A stretch of 64,000 bases of DNA from Vondammii sp040505895 (GTDB lineage Bacteria > Pseudomonadota > Gammaproteobacteria > Chromatiales > Chromatiaceae), in the NCBI GenBank assembly GCA_040505895.1, contig JBEVXU010000012.1, positions 124,001-188,000 on the forward strand. Reading direction: 5' to 3'. Below are positions 1-8,901 of the stretch, piece by piece. The notes beneath the pieces were generated by a model that was not told where the DNA came from, ran no database searches, and saw only the letters and a list, made by a program, of their open reading frames with translations. The translations under genes and the position numbers were made by a program. Numbering within the stretch: position 1 is the stretch's first letter; the number at the start of each line of letters is the position of its first letter.

Positions 1-222
1 GCCTGAAGTCCATGCGATCTCCCTCGGGTCCGCATTGATCAGTGCCGCTACATCCCGCCGAGCCTGTTCAACAGCCTCATCCGCATCCCAGCCGAACTGA
101 TGGGAACGGGAGGCTGGATTACCAAAGATCCCATCAGGGGTAAGGCATTGACACATCTTCTCCGCCACCCGCGGATCAACCGGCGTCGTAGCCGAATAAT
201 CCATATAGATTGGTAACTTCAT
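1..222 (-). CDS. iscS: Cysteine desulfurase IscS, N-terminal part (cut by window edge)
   Basis: The 74 visible codons read MKLPIYMDYSATTPVDPRV and on to GNPASRSHQFG, the characteristic opening of IscS. IscS is the PLP enzyme that takes sulfur from cysteine and passes it to the IscU scaffold for Fe-S assembly and to tRNA-thiolation partners. Only the N-terminal segment is here; the PLP lysine and the mobile cysteine loop lie outside the window. It is the next gene after iscR on the same strand, 27 bases downstream, the usual iscRS order, so it should be co-transcribed from the iscR promoter. Confidence 0.95.
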   Translation of the reverse strand, partial: MKLPIYMDYSATTPVDPRVAEKMCQCLTPDGIFGNPASRSHQFGWDADEAVEQARRDVAALINADPREIAWTSG

Positions 223-249
223 CTATCGCTCCAAAATCGTAAAATCTGG

Positions 250-741
250 TTATACACCGACACCGCCGACGGCGCGTGTCTGGTCAAGGTCCACCTTGGT
301 TGCCGGACTTTCATCCTGGCGCTGCGAAACTTGCTGGACACCATTGCGCTCCATGAGGTCATTCAAACTTATCTGGTCCAGGTAGTCATAGATCTGACCA
401 CTGAGATCTTTCCAGAGATCGTGTGTCAGACAGCGCTCGTTACCCTGGCAGTTGTGATCACCGCCACAGCGTGTAGTATCCACCTTCTCATCCACTGCGC
501 TGATCACTTCAGCAATGGAGATCTCTTCGGAGCCCCGGTTGAGGACGTAGCCACCGCCAGGCCCTCGAACACTACCCACCAGCGTCCGCTTGCGAAGCCG
601 TGAGAAAAGCTGCTCGAGGTAGGAGAGAGAGATGCCCTGCCTCTTGGCGATTTCCGCCAGAGTGATGGGGCCTTCCCCCTGATGGAGGGCAAGATCCAGC
701 ATTGCCGTGACCGCATAGCGGCCTTTAGTGGTCAACCTCAA
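250..741 (-). CDS. iscR: Fe-S cluster-responsive transcriptional regulator IscR
   Basis: Rrf2-family winged-helix regulator of 163 residues. I start it at a TTG (739-741), which gives M-R-L-T-T-K-G-R-Y-A-V, the family N-terminus; an AGGAG lies 8 bases upstream, and earlier codons would add an atypical extension. The cluster-binding region shows C-x5-C-x5-C followed by H three residues later (CGGDHNC, then ERCLTH), matching the three Cys and one His that hold the [2Fe-2S] cluster in E. coli IscR. It represses its own isc operon when loaded with cluster. It sits between cysE and iscS, all on the minus strand. Function is well supported by motif, length and neighbours. Confidence 0.95.
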   Translation of the reverse strand: MRLTTKGRYAVTAMLDLALHQGEGPITLAEIAKRQGISLSYLEQLFSRLRKRTLVGSVRGPGGGYVLNRGSEEISIAEVISAVDEKVDTTRCGGDHNCQGNERCLTHDLWKDLSGQIYDYLDQISLNDLMERNGVQQVSQRQDESPATKVDLDQTRAVGGVGV

Positions 742-774
742 AGCAGGTGCTCCTAGATAATATCCGTAATGACT

Positions 775-806
775 AATATACAAGACTTACTAAAATAGTC
801 AAGTAT
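775..806 (-). promoter_or_regulatory. iscR promoter with overlapping IscR type 1 operator
   Basis: On the minus strand a TTGACT -35 (complement of 797-802) and a TATATT -10 (complement of 775-780) are separated by 16 bases, about 35 bases ahead of the iscR start. Overlapping the -35 is ATACTTGACTATTTTAGT, which matches the left and central part of the published type 1 IscR site (ATAsyyGACTrwwwyAGTC). The right half is weaker. This supports negative autoregulation of iscR-iscS. Confidence 0.7.
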
Positions 807-819
807 TCAGCAGTCGCCT

Positions 820-1632
820 TCAGCTGGTCTTTTGAATATCAGGGGAATTATTTATATCAGGTTGAATTTTAAGCAATTCTTCTGCTGTTGAGGCAATTTC
901 ACAAGCATCCAGGTCAGGCAGGTCGAGATCAGGCTGATCCTCACTCACCTGCTTCATAACCTCACACATCTGCTGCATGCGTTGATCCATCACGTGAATA
1001 TGATCGAGCATACAGTTGATCGCATGGGCCACAGGATCCGGTGCATCACTGGTGGCGCCATAGGCATCGAAACCCATTTTTTTTGCGATTTTGCTGCGAT
1101 GGGGATTATCTTCGGTGAGGGAAGAGTCAACCAACCGACCCGGAACGCCCACCACCGTTGTCGCGGGCGGTACCGACTTTACCACCACCGCATTGGAGCC
1201 GATGCGCGCCCCCTTTCCTATATCAATAGGGCCAAGCACCTTTGCGCCCGCTCCCACGACCACATCACTAGCTAATGTCGGATGACGCTTCCCCTTTTGC
1301 CAGCTGGTACCACCGAGGGTAACACCGTGGTAGAGGGTGCAATCATCGCCAATCACGGCGGTCTCACCAATCACCACACCCATGCCGTGATCGATAAAGA
1401 GGCGGCGACCAATCTGCGCTCCCGGATGGATTTCAATACCGGTCAACCAGCGCGACACGGCCGAAAACAGCCGGGCAATCCAGCACAAGCCGATGCTCCA
1501 CAGCCAGTGACTCAATCGATGAAACAACAGCGCATGCAGGCCGGGGTAGGTGGTAATCACATCAAGGGTGTTACGCGCCGCCGGATCGCGATCAAATACG
1601 CTTTTGATATCCTCTTTGAGACGCGAAAGCAT
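820..1632 (-). CDS. cysE: Serine O-acetyltransferase CysE
   Basis: Protein of about 270 residues with an N-terminal helical domain (DPAARNTLDVITTYPGLHA) and a left-handed beta-helix of hexapeptide repeats (GAQIGRRLFIDHGMGVVIGE, GVTLGGT, GAKVLGPIDIGKGARIGSNAVV). The DHG and HGVTLGG segments carry the catalytic Asp and His of the family. It acetylates serine with acetyl-CoA to give O-acetylserine, the committed step of cysteine synthesis. I prefer the ATG at 1630-1632 (MLSRLKED); a TTG two codons earlier is possible. It lies just upstream of iscR-iscS, so cysteine supply and Fe-S assembly are neighbours. The C-terminal tail after residue about 190 is longer than in minimal CysE proteins and acidic. 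Confidence 0.94.
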   Translation of the reverse strand: MLSRLKEDIKSVFDRDPAARNTLDVITTYPGLHALLFHRLSHWLWSIGLCWIARLFSAVSRWLTGIEIHPGAQIGRRLFIDHGMGVVIGETAVIGDDCTLYHGVTLGGTSWQKGKRHPTLASDVVVGAGAKVLGPIDIGKGARIGSNAVVVKSVPPATTVVGVPGRLVDSSLTEDNPHRSKIAKKMGFDAYGATSDAPDPVAHAINCMLDHIHVMDQRMQQMCEVMKQVSEDQPDLDLPDLDACEIASTAEELLKIQPDINNSPDIQKTS

Positions 1633-1770
1633 CGACAAATCCCACTCAACTCAGCTGTCGGCCGCAATGGGCCGGATAAAGACCAACTATTCTACTCGAT
1701 TATTAAGCCTGCTGACCAGCGCGATAAACCGAAGGTGTAAAATTACACCAATTTGAGCCTTTTTTATAGC

Positions 1771-1850
1771 GTAGGTGCGGTTTCTCGAACCGCGATGAAA
1801 GAGCTGGCTTAGTACAAATGTTCATCGCGCTTCGGGAAAGCGCTCCTACA
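1771..1850. repeat. REP-like intergenic palindrome
   Basis: Between cysE and trmJ. It begins GTAGGTGCGGTTTCTCGAAC and ends AAGCGCTCCTAC, with internal complementary CGCGATGAA and TTCATCGCG segments. It is one of several imperfect palindromes in this window that begin GTAGG and end CCTAC (also near 40.7, 46.2, 50.0 and 52.1 kb). Confidence 0.55.
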
Positions 1851-1861
1851 CACTAGCTGCT

Positions 1862-2596
1862 CTATTTATCCTTATCTCTCATCGACTTACGCCCTTGCGC
1901 AGCACTGAGGATACCGCGAAGAATATTCAACTCTTCTGTATCGGGGCGGGCCCGGAAGAAGAGCCGACGCAAGCGGCGGTGAAGTTTTTCTGACTGATGG
2001 GGATCGGAGAAGCCGATATCTCCCATGGTCTGAGACAGATGATCGAAAAAGCCCTCCATTGCGTCGGCAGTGGCGACATCTTTTGCCACCGCATCCTCTT
2101 CTGGGACGCCGGCAAGCGACTCCACATGCAGCTCATAGGCGATGACCTGCAGCGCTTGGGCAATATTCAGTGAGCAATATTCAGCATTAGCGGGGATATG
2201 AACCAGGTACTGGCAGCGATCCAGTTCGCTGTTACGCAGGCCGGAACTCTCACGACCGAAGAGTATTGCGACATCTCCCTTCGTCGCCTCGCGCCACACC
2301 TTTTCGGCACAGGCCCGAGGCGCCAACTGCGGCCACTCCACTGTGCGCAGACGGGCGCTCGCCCCCACCACCAGACGACACCCTTCCAGGGCCTCATCCA
2401 GAGAATCGAACACCTGGGCACCGCCCAAAAGATCGTCGGCACCGGACGCCCGGGCGGTCGCCTCAGCACAGGGAAACTCTTTCGGCCTCACCAGGCAGAG
2501 ATTCTCCAGGCACATATTTTTCATCGCCCGAGCGACTGCCCCAATATTCCCGGGGTGTGAGGTCTCAATCATTACAATACGGATATTCTTCAACAT
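1862..2596 (-). CDS. trmJ: tRNA (cytidine/uridine-2'-O-)-methyltransferase TrmJ
   Basis: SpoU/TrmD-fold (SPOUT) methyltransferase of 244 residues. The N-terminus MLKNIRIVMIETSHPGNIGA and following ARAMKNM is the TrmJ signature. The knot motifs are also visible: LFGRESSGLRN and the SAM-pocket segment YCSLNIAQALQVIAYEL. The family methylates the ribose of position 32 in the anticodon loop of several tRNAs. It is transcribed toward cysE-iscR-iscS and divergently from suhB, an arrangement common in gammaproteobacteria. The ATG at 2596 gives the standard N-terminus. Confidence 0.93.
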   Translation of the reverse strand: MLKNIRIVMIETSHPGNIGAVARAMKNMCLENLCLVRPKEFPCAEATARASGADDLLGGAQVFDSLDEALEGCRLVVGASARLRTVEWPQLAPRACAEKVWREATKGDVAILFGRESSGLRNSELDRCQYLVHIPANAEYCSLNIAQALQVIAYELHVESLAGVPEEDAVAKDVATADAMEGFFDHLSQTMGDIGFSDPHQSEKLHRRLRRLFFRARPDTEELNILRGILSAAQGRKSMRDKDK

Positions 2597-2639
2597 GGTG
2601 CGAAGAGTACATTAACGGTGCTTTATATTCTAACCTTGG

Positions 2640-2830
2640 TACTTTCAAAAGCTGATCACGGAGCACACAGAGAAACACAGGGGGCACAGAGAGTTATTTG
2701 GTGTCCCTTAGCTCCCAAGCCCAGCGCAGGAACCAATATGATATGCGTCATATTCAGTAATGCACCAAGTGATCATATTAGGCTTTTCTCTGGGTTCTCT
2801 GCACTCCTCCGCGTTCTCTGCGACCCGCTT
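2640..2830. repeat. Intergenic region with CACAGAGA / TCTCTGCG repeat arms
   Basis: The trmJ-suhB intergenic space (about 300 bases) holds CACGGAGCACACAGAGAAAC and GGGCACAGAGAG on one side and TCTCTGGGTTCTCTGCAC and CGCGTTCTCTGCGACC on the other, an imperfect inverted arrangement. A related GCAGAG-type inverted repeat lies at 45264-45367. No gene is evident in it; the suhB and trmJ promoters must lie here too but I cannot place them confidently. Confidence 0.4.
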
Positions 2831-2894
2831 TTCAAAAGAAAAAACTGCACTTTCCTCTTTATAGCCAAGGCCGCTTGCTGTATCTTTGCCGCCC

Positions 2895-3692
2895 ATGCAA
2901 CCAATGATGAATATAGCGGTACGCGCCGCCCGTAACGCCGGTAGTATATTACTTCGCTATCACGATCGTATTGACACCCTTACAGTCAGTTCGAAGGGAA
3001 AGAATGACTTTGTCTCCGAAGTAGACAAGGCATCCGAGCAGGCCGTCATCAAGACCCTGAGAGACGCCTATCCCGACCATGCGATTCTCGCCGAAGAGAG
3101 CGGGCGGCACGATGGCAATGAGTACCAGTGGGTCATCGACCCCTTGGACGGAACCACCAACTATCTCCATGGATTTCCTCAGTTTTCTGTCTCCATCGCA
3201 TTGAAACACAAAGGTGTGCTTGAGCATGGCGTTGTTTATGATCCGTTACGCGACGAGATGTTTACCGCCAGTCGTGGAGAGGGTGCACTGCTGAACGATA
3301 GGCGTTTGCGAGTGAGCAAAAGGAAGGGGCTTGAAGGTGCCCTCCTTGGCACAGGATTCCCTTACAGCGACCACTCCAACCTGGATGCCTATATGGGTAT
3401 GTTCAAGGATCTGCTGATACCAACCGCAGGGATACGTCGCCCAGGTTCCGCTGCTCTCGATTTTGCCTATGTGGCAGCGGGTCGCATTGACGGCTTCTGG
3501 GAGCTGGGACTTTCGGAGTGGGATTTTGCCGCCGGCGCACTGCTGGTAAAGGAGGCGGGAGGCACTGTTTCCGACATCAGCGGAGGAGGTCGTTTCCTCG
3601 AAACCGGTAACGTCATCGCCGGTGGTTTACGACTACACAGTGCCATGGTCAAGATAATTCATCCTCATCTGACAGACGCCATCAGAGCCTGA
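2895..3692 (+). CDS. suhB: Inositol-1-monophosphatase SuhB
   Basis: Protein of about 265 residues of the inositol monophosphatase family. It shows the two metal-binding signatures WVIDPLDGTTNYLHGFP and WELGLSEWDFAAGALLVKEAGG, plus the ILAEESG glutamate motif. These proteins hydrolyse inositol phosphates with Mg2+. E. coli SuhB also binds NusA and the rRNA antitermination complex; whether this one does is inference. I chose the ATG at 2895 (MQPMMNIAVRAARNAG), which aligns with the usual family start; an in-frame TTG nine bases earlier is unlikely. It is divergent from trmJ. Confidence 0.93.
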   Translation: MQPMMNIAVRAARNAGSILLRYHDRIDTLTVSSKGKNDFVSEVDKASEQAVIKTLRDAYPDHAILAEESGRHDGNEYQWVIDPLDGTTNYLHGFPQFSVSIALKHKGVLEHGVVYDPLRDEMFTASRGEGALLNDRRLRVSKRKGLEGALLGTGFPYSDHSNLDAYMGMFKDLLIPTAGIRRPGSAALDFAYVAAGRIDGFWELGLSEWDFAAGALLVKEAGGTVSDISGGGRFLETGNVIAGGLRLHSAMVKIIHPHLTDAIRA

Positions 3693-3825
3693 CCTCAACA
3701 CACTCCGCAGCAGCTGAGAGTCTGACGGACGTCACAACTTTCCCTGTTGCAGGTTTAAGTTTTTCCAAGCGATACCGCTAAAGGGTTTGAACGGGGGGTT
3801 ATCAGAATCCCCTAGCCGCCAGAGA

Positions 3826-4086
3826 ATGGAACTGCTGGAAATGCCTAAAGTGAATAACAACCCGACACAGATAAGCGAACGCGCCCTTGAAATGGTAATG
3901 CGTGATGTACTTGACTGTCTGGTGGAAGTCTCACTGGAGTCAGCATATCAAGAGCGCAGCACCGACTTTGAGATTGTCGACATCACTCCTGAGGTGACCA
4001 AACAACACCAACGACAGATTGTGGCTGACCAGCCGGAAGAGACAGAAATCATCCTGTTTCCACAACGACGTCGCGCCACAGGCTAA
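3826..4086 (+). CDS. Small hypothetical protein
   Basis: An 86-residue reading frame between suhB and the convergent secF. I do not recognise it. It has no signal peptide or membrane segment. The middle is acidic and probably helical (SERALEMVMRDVLDCLVEVSLESAY); the end is hydrophobic then basic (TEIILFPQRRRATG). Start codons at 3787 (TTG), 3826 (ATG) and 3841 (ATG) are all possible and none has a strong ribosome binding site. It overlaps no better gene, which is the main reason to keep it. Confidence 0.4.
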   Translation: MELLEMPKVNNNPTQISERALEMVMRDVLDCLVEVSLESAYQERSTDFEIVDITPEVTKQHQRQIVADQPEETEIILFPQRRRATG

Positions 4087-4180
4087 CATCCCACTTCCTG
4101 ATAAGCCCGATCAATTCTGTTTCGAGCCAAGATTTCCTGAGGTAAAACCAAACGTAGGAGCGCTTTCAGGTAGTGGCAGC

Positions 4181-5119
4181 CTAAGGCTCTACACCCGCGT
4201 CTGCACCCTCTTTCTTGATCGGCATCAGATCAGCCTTACTGATACCCAACATCAGAACCGCCGTACTGGCAACATAGATGGAGGAGTAGGTACCTACCAC
4301 CACACCGATAATCAGTGCCAGGGCAAAACCGTGGATAATCTCTCCACCAAGCAGAAACAGCGCGGTCAGTACCAGCAGAGTGGTCAGAGAGGTGACCATG
4401 GTACGCGAGAGGGTCTGATTCAGTGAGCTATTGATAATCTCTGGGGAGGATCCTTTGCGCATCTTACGGAAATTTTCACGGATGCGATCATAGACCACGA
4501 TGGTATCGTTCAGTGAGTAACCAATTACCGCCAATACCGCCGCCAGCACCGTAAGATCGAACTCAATCTGAAACAGAGAGAAGATACCGAGGGTGACTAT
4601 GACATCATGCACCAGCGCAATCACCGAGCCCAAGGCAAAACGGTATTCAAAACGCAGAGCAACGTAGACAAGAATACCCATCAGCGCGTAGAGCATCGCC
4701 AAGCCGCCATCTTCGGTCAGTTCATCGCCCACCTGGGGGCCGACAAACTCCACCCGGCGCAGATCAGCCGTACCGTCTGCCAGTTGATTCATTGCCGCAA
4801 AGGCACGGTCGCTCAGTTCTGCATTCGCAATATTCTCCTGGGGTGCCAGCCTCACCATAACATCCCGCGAAGTACCGAAGTGCTGTGCCGTGGCATCCGG
4901 AAAACCACCTGCCGAGAGAGCGGCACGAACCGAGGTCAACTCAATCGGCTGCTGATAACCAACTTCGACGATAGTTCCGCCGGTAAAATCGATGCCCAGC
5001 GACAACCCCCGGGCAAACAGTGAAACGATGGCGACCAGGATAAGTGAGGCCGACAGAATCATGGCAAGCTTACGCTTGCTCATAAAGTCGATTTTCGTAT
5101 TGCTTTTGAAGAGCTGCAT
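4181..5119 (-). CDS. secF: Protein translocase subunit SecF
   Basis: 312 residues, six expected membrane helices. After an N-terminal helix (KLAMILSASLILVAIVSLFA) comes the family motif GLSLGIDFTGGTIVEV, the periplasmic P4-like domain, then the RND-type membrane block with VIGYSLNDTIVVYDRIREN and LSRTMVTSLTTLLVLTALFL. SecF pairs with SecD to pull preproteins out of the SecYEG channel using the proton gradient. It follows secD by about 70 bases on the same strand and closes the yajC-secD-secF set. Confidence 0.96.
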   Translation of the reverse strand: MQLFKSNTKIDFMSKRKLAMILSASLILVAIVSLFARGLSLGIDFTGGTIVEVGYQQPIELTSVRAALSAGGFPDATAQHFGTSRDVMVRLAPQENIANAELSDRAFAAMNQLADGTADLRRVEFVGPQVGDELTEDGGLAMLYALMGILVYVALRFEYRFALGSVIALVHDVIVTLGIFSLFQIEFDLTVLAAVLAVIGYSLNDTIVVYDRIRENFRKMRKGSSPEIINSSLNQTLSRTMVTSLTTLLVLTALFLLGGEIIHGFALALIIGVVVGTYSSIYVASTAVLMLGISKADLMPIKKEGADAGVEP

Positions 5120-5188
5120 TACAGTATCTATTCCCTAAAATCCGAACCACCGGTGCCGGTCTGAAAGAGATTCAGACCGACCACCGAT

Positions 5189-7042
5189 CTATATAGCCAG
5201 TTTGGTGATGCGTTTTCCGCCGTAGAGCAGATTGATTACCGCACGGGTACCGACGATGGAGGTAAACATCGACGTCAGAATACCGATACCCAGCGTCACC
5301 GCGAAGCCTTTGACCGGCCCGGTACCGAAGCTAAACAGTACCACCGCAGCGATCAGGGTAGTGATATTGGCATCGACAATAGTCCACAACGCCTTCTCAT
5401 AGCCGGAAAAAATACTCGCCTGGGGTGTATTACCGACTCCAATCTCCTCACGGATACGCTCAAAGATAAGCACGTTAGCATCCACCGCCATACCCACGGT
5501 CAACACGATGCCGGCGATTCCCGGCAGAGTCAGCGTAGCCTGGAACATCGACAGCACCGAGACAATCAATACCAGATTCATTCCCAGCGCCAGATTGGCC
5601 ACCAGACCAAACACCCGATAGTAGACCACCATGAAGATCATCACCAATAGCAGACCGATCATCACAGAACGGAATCCCTGATCGATGTTATCCTGACCAA
5701 GGCTTGGCCCAATGGTGCGCTCTTCAACAATATCGATGGGAGCGGCAAGAGCGCCGGCGCGCAACAACAATGCAAGATCGTGGGCCTCTTCGGAGCTATC
5801 CAGACCGGTGGTCTGGAAGCGGGCACCGAAGGGTTCCAGAATATTGGCAACGCTGATCACCTCTTCCACCGGGACTTTGCGAGTCACCGGCTTGCCATCG
5901 ATAATCCGCACCTCGTTACGGGTCTCGATAAAGACCACCGCCATCGGCTTGCCGACGTTATCGTTGGTAACCTTGCGCATGCGACCGGCACCCGGACCAT
6001 CAAGGTTGACCGATACCATCGGTTGCCCGGAGCGCGTATCAATACCCGAGCGTGCATTGGTAATCTGGTTACCGGTAACGATCAGACGTTTTTTCAGCAG
6101 GATGGGACGGCCTTCGCGAGTACGATAGAGTTTTGTACCGACCGGTATCTTACCGGCCACGGCATCCTCGACACTGTGCTCGGTATCTGCGAGGCGGTAC
6201 TCCAGAGTCGCGGTGGCACCGATAAGATCTTTCACCTTGGCCGGATCCTGAACACCCGGCAGCTGAATAACGATGCGGCGCTCACCCTGCTGCTGGATCA
6301 CCGGCTCAGAAACCCCGAGAGCATCGACACGATTACGCAGAGTGGTAATGTTCTGGTCGAGGGCGAACTTCTTCACCGACTGCTGTTCACGCTTACCCAT
6401 GCGGGTGGTGACGCTGTAGATTCCACCCTCATCTTTGGTCTCAATCAGAAGATCCCGGAACTCATTACCGATCAACTCATTCGCTTTATCACGGTCTTCC
6501 AACTTTTTGAAACTGACGGTAACGGTATCGATACGTTGGGCGACCTTGCTGTAGCGCAGCTTGTTTTTGCGCATCAGGGTGCGAATATCACTGGTATAGC
6601 GCTCCATTGCCTGCTTAACCGCCGCATCCATATCGACATCGATCAGCACGTGGATACCACCACGCAGGTCGAGCCCGAGATACATCGGCATAGCACCCAT
6701 GGTTCTCAGCCAACCCGGTACATCAGTATTTAGCGTCAACGCCAGGTTGTAGTCACCGGCGAGGGCGACTTCCAGGGTCTCCTTGGCACGCAGTTGAGTC
6801 TCTGAGTCGGGGAAACGAACCAGCAGCTTGCCGCCACCCGCCTCCATCGATTTGATCTCAAGTCCTGCGCCCTTCAGCGCATCGCGAACCCGCGCCTCAG
6901 TGGTGACATCAACCTCGGCCCTGCGGGTGCCGGAAATATCCATGGCCGGGTCCTGGGAATAGATATTGGGCAGGGCGTAGATCATGCCGATCAACACCAC
7001 TACCACCACCAGGAGGTTCTTCCAGAAAGGGTATCGGTTCAT
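5189..7042 (-). CDS. secD: Protein translocase subunit SecD
   Basis: About 617 residues starting at MNRYPFWKN (ATG 7042). There is one N-terminal helix (LLVVVVVLIGMIYALPNIY), the large periplasmic P1 base and head domain with LGLDLRGGIHVLIDVDMDAA, then five C-terminal helices containing GIVLTVGMAVDANVLIFERI, the conserved proton-pathway segment. The length and the expanded periplasmic head fit gammaproteobacterial SecD. It works with SecF and YajC to finish protein export. It lies between yajC and secF; an upstream in-frame extension was rejected because the family starts at MNRYP. Confidence 0.96.
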   Translation of the reverse strand: MNRYPFWKNLLVVVVVLIGMIYALPNIYSQDPAMDISGTRRAEVDVTTEARVRDALKGAGLEIKSMEAGGGKLLVRFPDSETQLRAKETLEVALAGDYNLALTLNTDVPGWLRTMGAMPMYLGLDLRGGIHVLIDVDMDAAVKQAMERYTSDIRTLMRKNKLRYSKVAQRIDTVTVSFKKLEDRDKANELIGNEFRDLLIETKDEGGIYSVTTRMGKREQQSVKKFALDQNITTLRNRVDALGVSEPVIQQQGERRIVIQLPGVQDPAKVKDLIGATATLEYRLADTEHSVEDAVAGKIPVGTKLYRTREGRPILLKKRLIVTGNQITNARSGIDTRSGQPMVSVNLDGPGAGRMRKVTNDNVGKPMAVVFIETRNEVRIIDGKPVTRKVPVEEVISVANILEPFGARFQTTGLDSSEEAHDLALLLRAGALAAPIDIVEERTIGPSLGQDNIDQGFRSVMIGLLLVMIFMVVYYRVFGLVANLALGMNLVLIVSVLSMFQATLTLPGIAGIVLTVGMAVDANVLIFERIREEIGVGNTPQASIFSGYEKALWTIVDANITTLIAAVVLFSFGTGPVKGFAVTLGIGILTSMFTSIVGTRAVINLLYGGKRITKLAI

Positions 7043-7116
7043 CTTCTTACTTATGGTTTTATGGAGCTCAATACGAAGCACGGCCGGCAGTGGCCGGCCG
7101 CATGGTTTACAGCGAA

Positions 7117-7446
7117 TTACAGCTCTTTGAGGGTACCCTTCGGCATCACTGCAGACACTGCCTGACGGCGGATTTTAACCTCCACTTTGTCGGCAATCTC
7201 AACCTGAACGAAGTTATCACCCAGGTCGGTAACCTTACCCATAAGGCCACCGTCGGTCTGCACTTCATCACCCTTAGACAGTGCTTCGACCAGTTTTTTA
7301 TGCTCTTTCTGGCGCTTCATCTGGGGACGGATCATAAGAAAGTAGAGAATAATGATCAGACCGGCCGGTAGAACCAGCTGTTCCAGACCACCTGCAAAAC
7401 CAGCACCAGCGCTCTGTGCCATGGCATCGGAAATAAAGAAATTCAT
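7117..7446 (-). CDS. yajC: Preprotein translocase subunit YajC
   Basis: 109 residues starting at MNFFISDAMAQ. A single hydrophobic helix (LVLPAGLIIILYFLMIRPQ) ends in the invariant RPQ-K-x-H-K block (MIRPQMKRQKEHKKL). A small soluble domain follows (LSKGDEVQTDGGLMGKVTDL). YajC associates with SecDF in the holo-translocon. It is encoded directly ahead of secD and downstream of tgt, the canonical order. Confidence 0.95.
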   Translation of the reverse strand: MNFFISDAMAQSAGAGFAGGLEQLVLPAGLIIILYFLMIRPQMKRQKEHKKLVEALSKGDEVQTDGGLMGKVTDLGDNFVQVEIADKVEVKIRRQAVSAVMPKGTLKEL

Positions 7447-7647
7447 GCTGTTTACCTGTTGCGAACTCAATTTTTATCGGTTTTCCCCGGCGGGCAAAGC
7501 CTCTCCGGGGGGTACAAGGCGAAGATTATGACACAACCTTGGAAATATAAGGAGTCTCATCCCCCTCAATTGGGGACAGAATAAAATTTTACTACTCGAA
7601 TAGAGATTTATTTATTGGAAATAGAAATAATTTACTCTGAGCCCTGC

Positions 7648-8748
7648 TTAAGCGCGTCCTCTCATAGCATAAAAATTCCTGACAAAAGCGTCGAACCGTC
7701 CCTCCTCTATTGACTGTCTGATATCACGCATCAGAGTCTGGTAGTAATGAAGGTTGTGGATCGTATTGAGCCGGGCACCTAGAATCTCATTACAACGCTG
7801 CAGGTGGCGCAGGTATGAGCGACTGTAATTACGGCAGGTGTAGCAATCACAATGAGGATCGAGCGGCCCGGTATCTTCCGCATGAACAGCGTTACGGATA
7901 CGCACCACCCCCTCATGGGTAAACATGTGTCCGTTGCGGGCATTACGGGTCGGCATCACACAGTCAAACATATCGATGCCCCTGGAGACCGCTTCGACGA
8001 TATCTTCCGGCGTACCCACACCCATAAGGTAGTGGGGCTTATCCTCCGGCAGACGGGTGGAGAGAAAATCGAGCACACGCCAACGATCCTCCGGCGGCTC
8101 TCCCACAGAGAGCCCGCCCACCGCATAACCGTCAAAACCGATCTCCTTCAGCCCCTCCAGAGAACGTCCGCGCAAGGAGTCAAAAACACCGCCCTGAATA
8201 ATGCCGAAGAGCGCTGAGGGATTATCACCATGAGCCTCCTTGCTCCGAGCAGCCCAGCGCAGAGAGAGCTCCATAGAGCTTTCAGTCTCCCGTTCCGTGG
8301 CCGGATAGGGGGTGCACTCATCAAATATCATAACGATGTCGGACCCGAGATCGCGCTGCACCACCATCGACTCCTCCGGCCCCATAAAGATACGACTGCC
8401 GTTGACTGGAGAGCGGAAGTGGACCCCTTCTTCAGTGATCTTGCGCATTTTACCCAAGCTAAAAACCTGAAAACCACCCGAGTCGGTAAGGATAGGCCGT
8501 TGCCAGTGAGTAAAGTCGTGCAGATCCCCATGGCGCTTGATAATTTCAGTGCCCGGTCTCAGCATCAGGTGAAAGGTGTTACCGAGAATGACCTGGGCGC
8601 CCATCGCTTCAAGCTCTTCCGGCGTCATCGCCTTTACCGTGCCATAGGTGCCCACCGGCATAAATGCCGGTGTGTCGATATCACCCCGGGGAAAAGAGAG
8701 GCGCCCTCTTCTTGCTTGGCCCGCTTGGCCCAATAATTCGAATTTCAT
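7648..8748 (-). CDS. tgt: Queuine tRNA-ribosyltransferase Tgt
   Basis: About 366 residues from MKFELLGQAG. TIM-barrel enzyme that swaps guanine 34 of GUN anticodons for preQ1. Visible motifs are the catalytic region LTDSGGFQVFSL, substrate segment GIIQGGVFDSLRG, FDCVMPTRNARNGH with the second catalytic Asp, and the zinc site CDCYTCRNYSRSYLRHL. An upstream in-frame extension (to 8787) was not used because MKFEL matches the family. The gene follows queA on the same strand; both act in queuosine biosynthesis (Tgt inserts preQ1, QueA modifies it). Confidence 0.96.
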   Translation of the reverse strand: MKFELLGQAGQARRGRLSFPRGDIDTPAFMPVGTYGTVKAMTPEELEAMGAQVILGNTFHLMLRPGTEIIKRHGDLHDFTHWQRPILTDSGGFQVFSLGKMRKITEEGVHFRSPVNGSRIFMGPEESMVVQRDLGSDIVMIFDECTPYPATERETESSMELSLRWAARSKEAHGDNPSALFGIIQGGVFDSLRGRSLEGLKEIGFDGYAVGGLSVGEPPEDRWRVLDFLSTRLPEDKPHYLMGVGTPEDIVEAVSRGIDMFDCVMPTRNARNGHMFTHEGVVRIRNAVHAEDTGPLDPHCDCYTCRNYSRSYLRHLQRCNEILGARLNTIHNLHYYQTLMRDIRQSIEEGRFDAFVRNFYAMRGRA

Positions 8749-8870
8749 GACATGAATCAGTATAAAATAGGTTATATCTGTTGACAAAGCATGGAGGAAT
8801 ATTAGAAGATGCCCATGTACTGAAGCACTTCAGTACACACTCCTCCATCCTCCTTTGGTGGAACCCTTAA

Positions 8871-8901
8871 CGCGCGGCCACACTGCCGCGCGGTTTTTTT
8901 T
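8871..8901 (+). terminator. Strong hairpin with plus-strand T-tract between queA and tgt
   Basis: CGCGCGGC and GCCGCGCG form a perfect 8-bp GC stem around CACACT, followed on the plus strand by G and eight T. It looks like a rho-independent terminator reading left to right, yet both flanking genes are on the minus strand. On the minus-strand transcript the hairpin directly follows the queA stop codon without a U-tract. Confidence 0.6.

Noticed and set aside
4019..4426. Plus-strand frame of 135 codons across the end of secF
   Set aside because: Most of it is antisense to secF and the rest overlaps the small hypothetical gene; composition is not protein-like.
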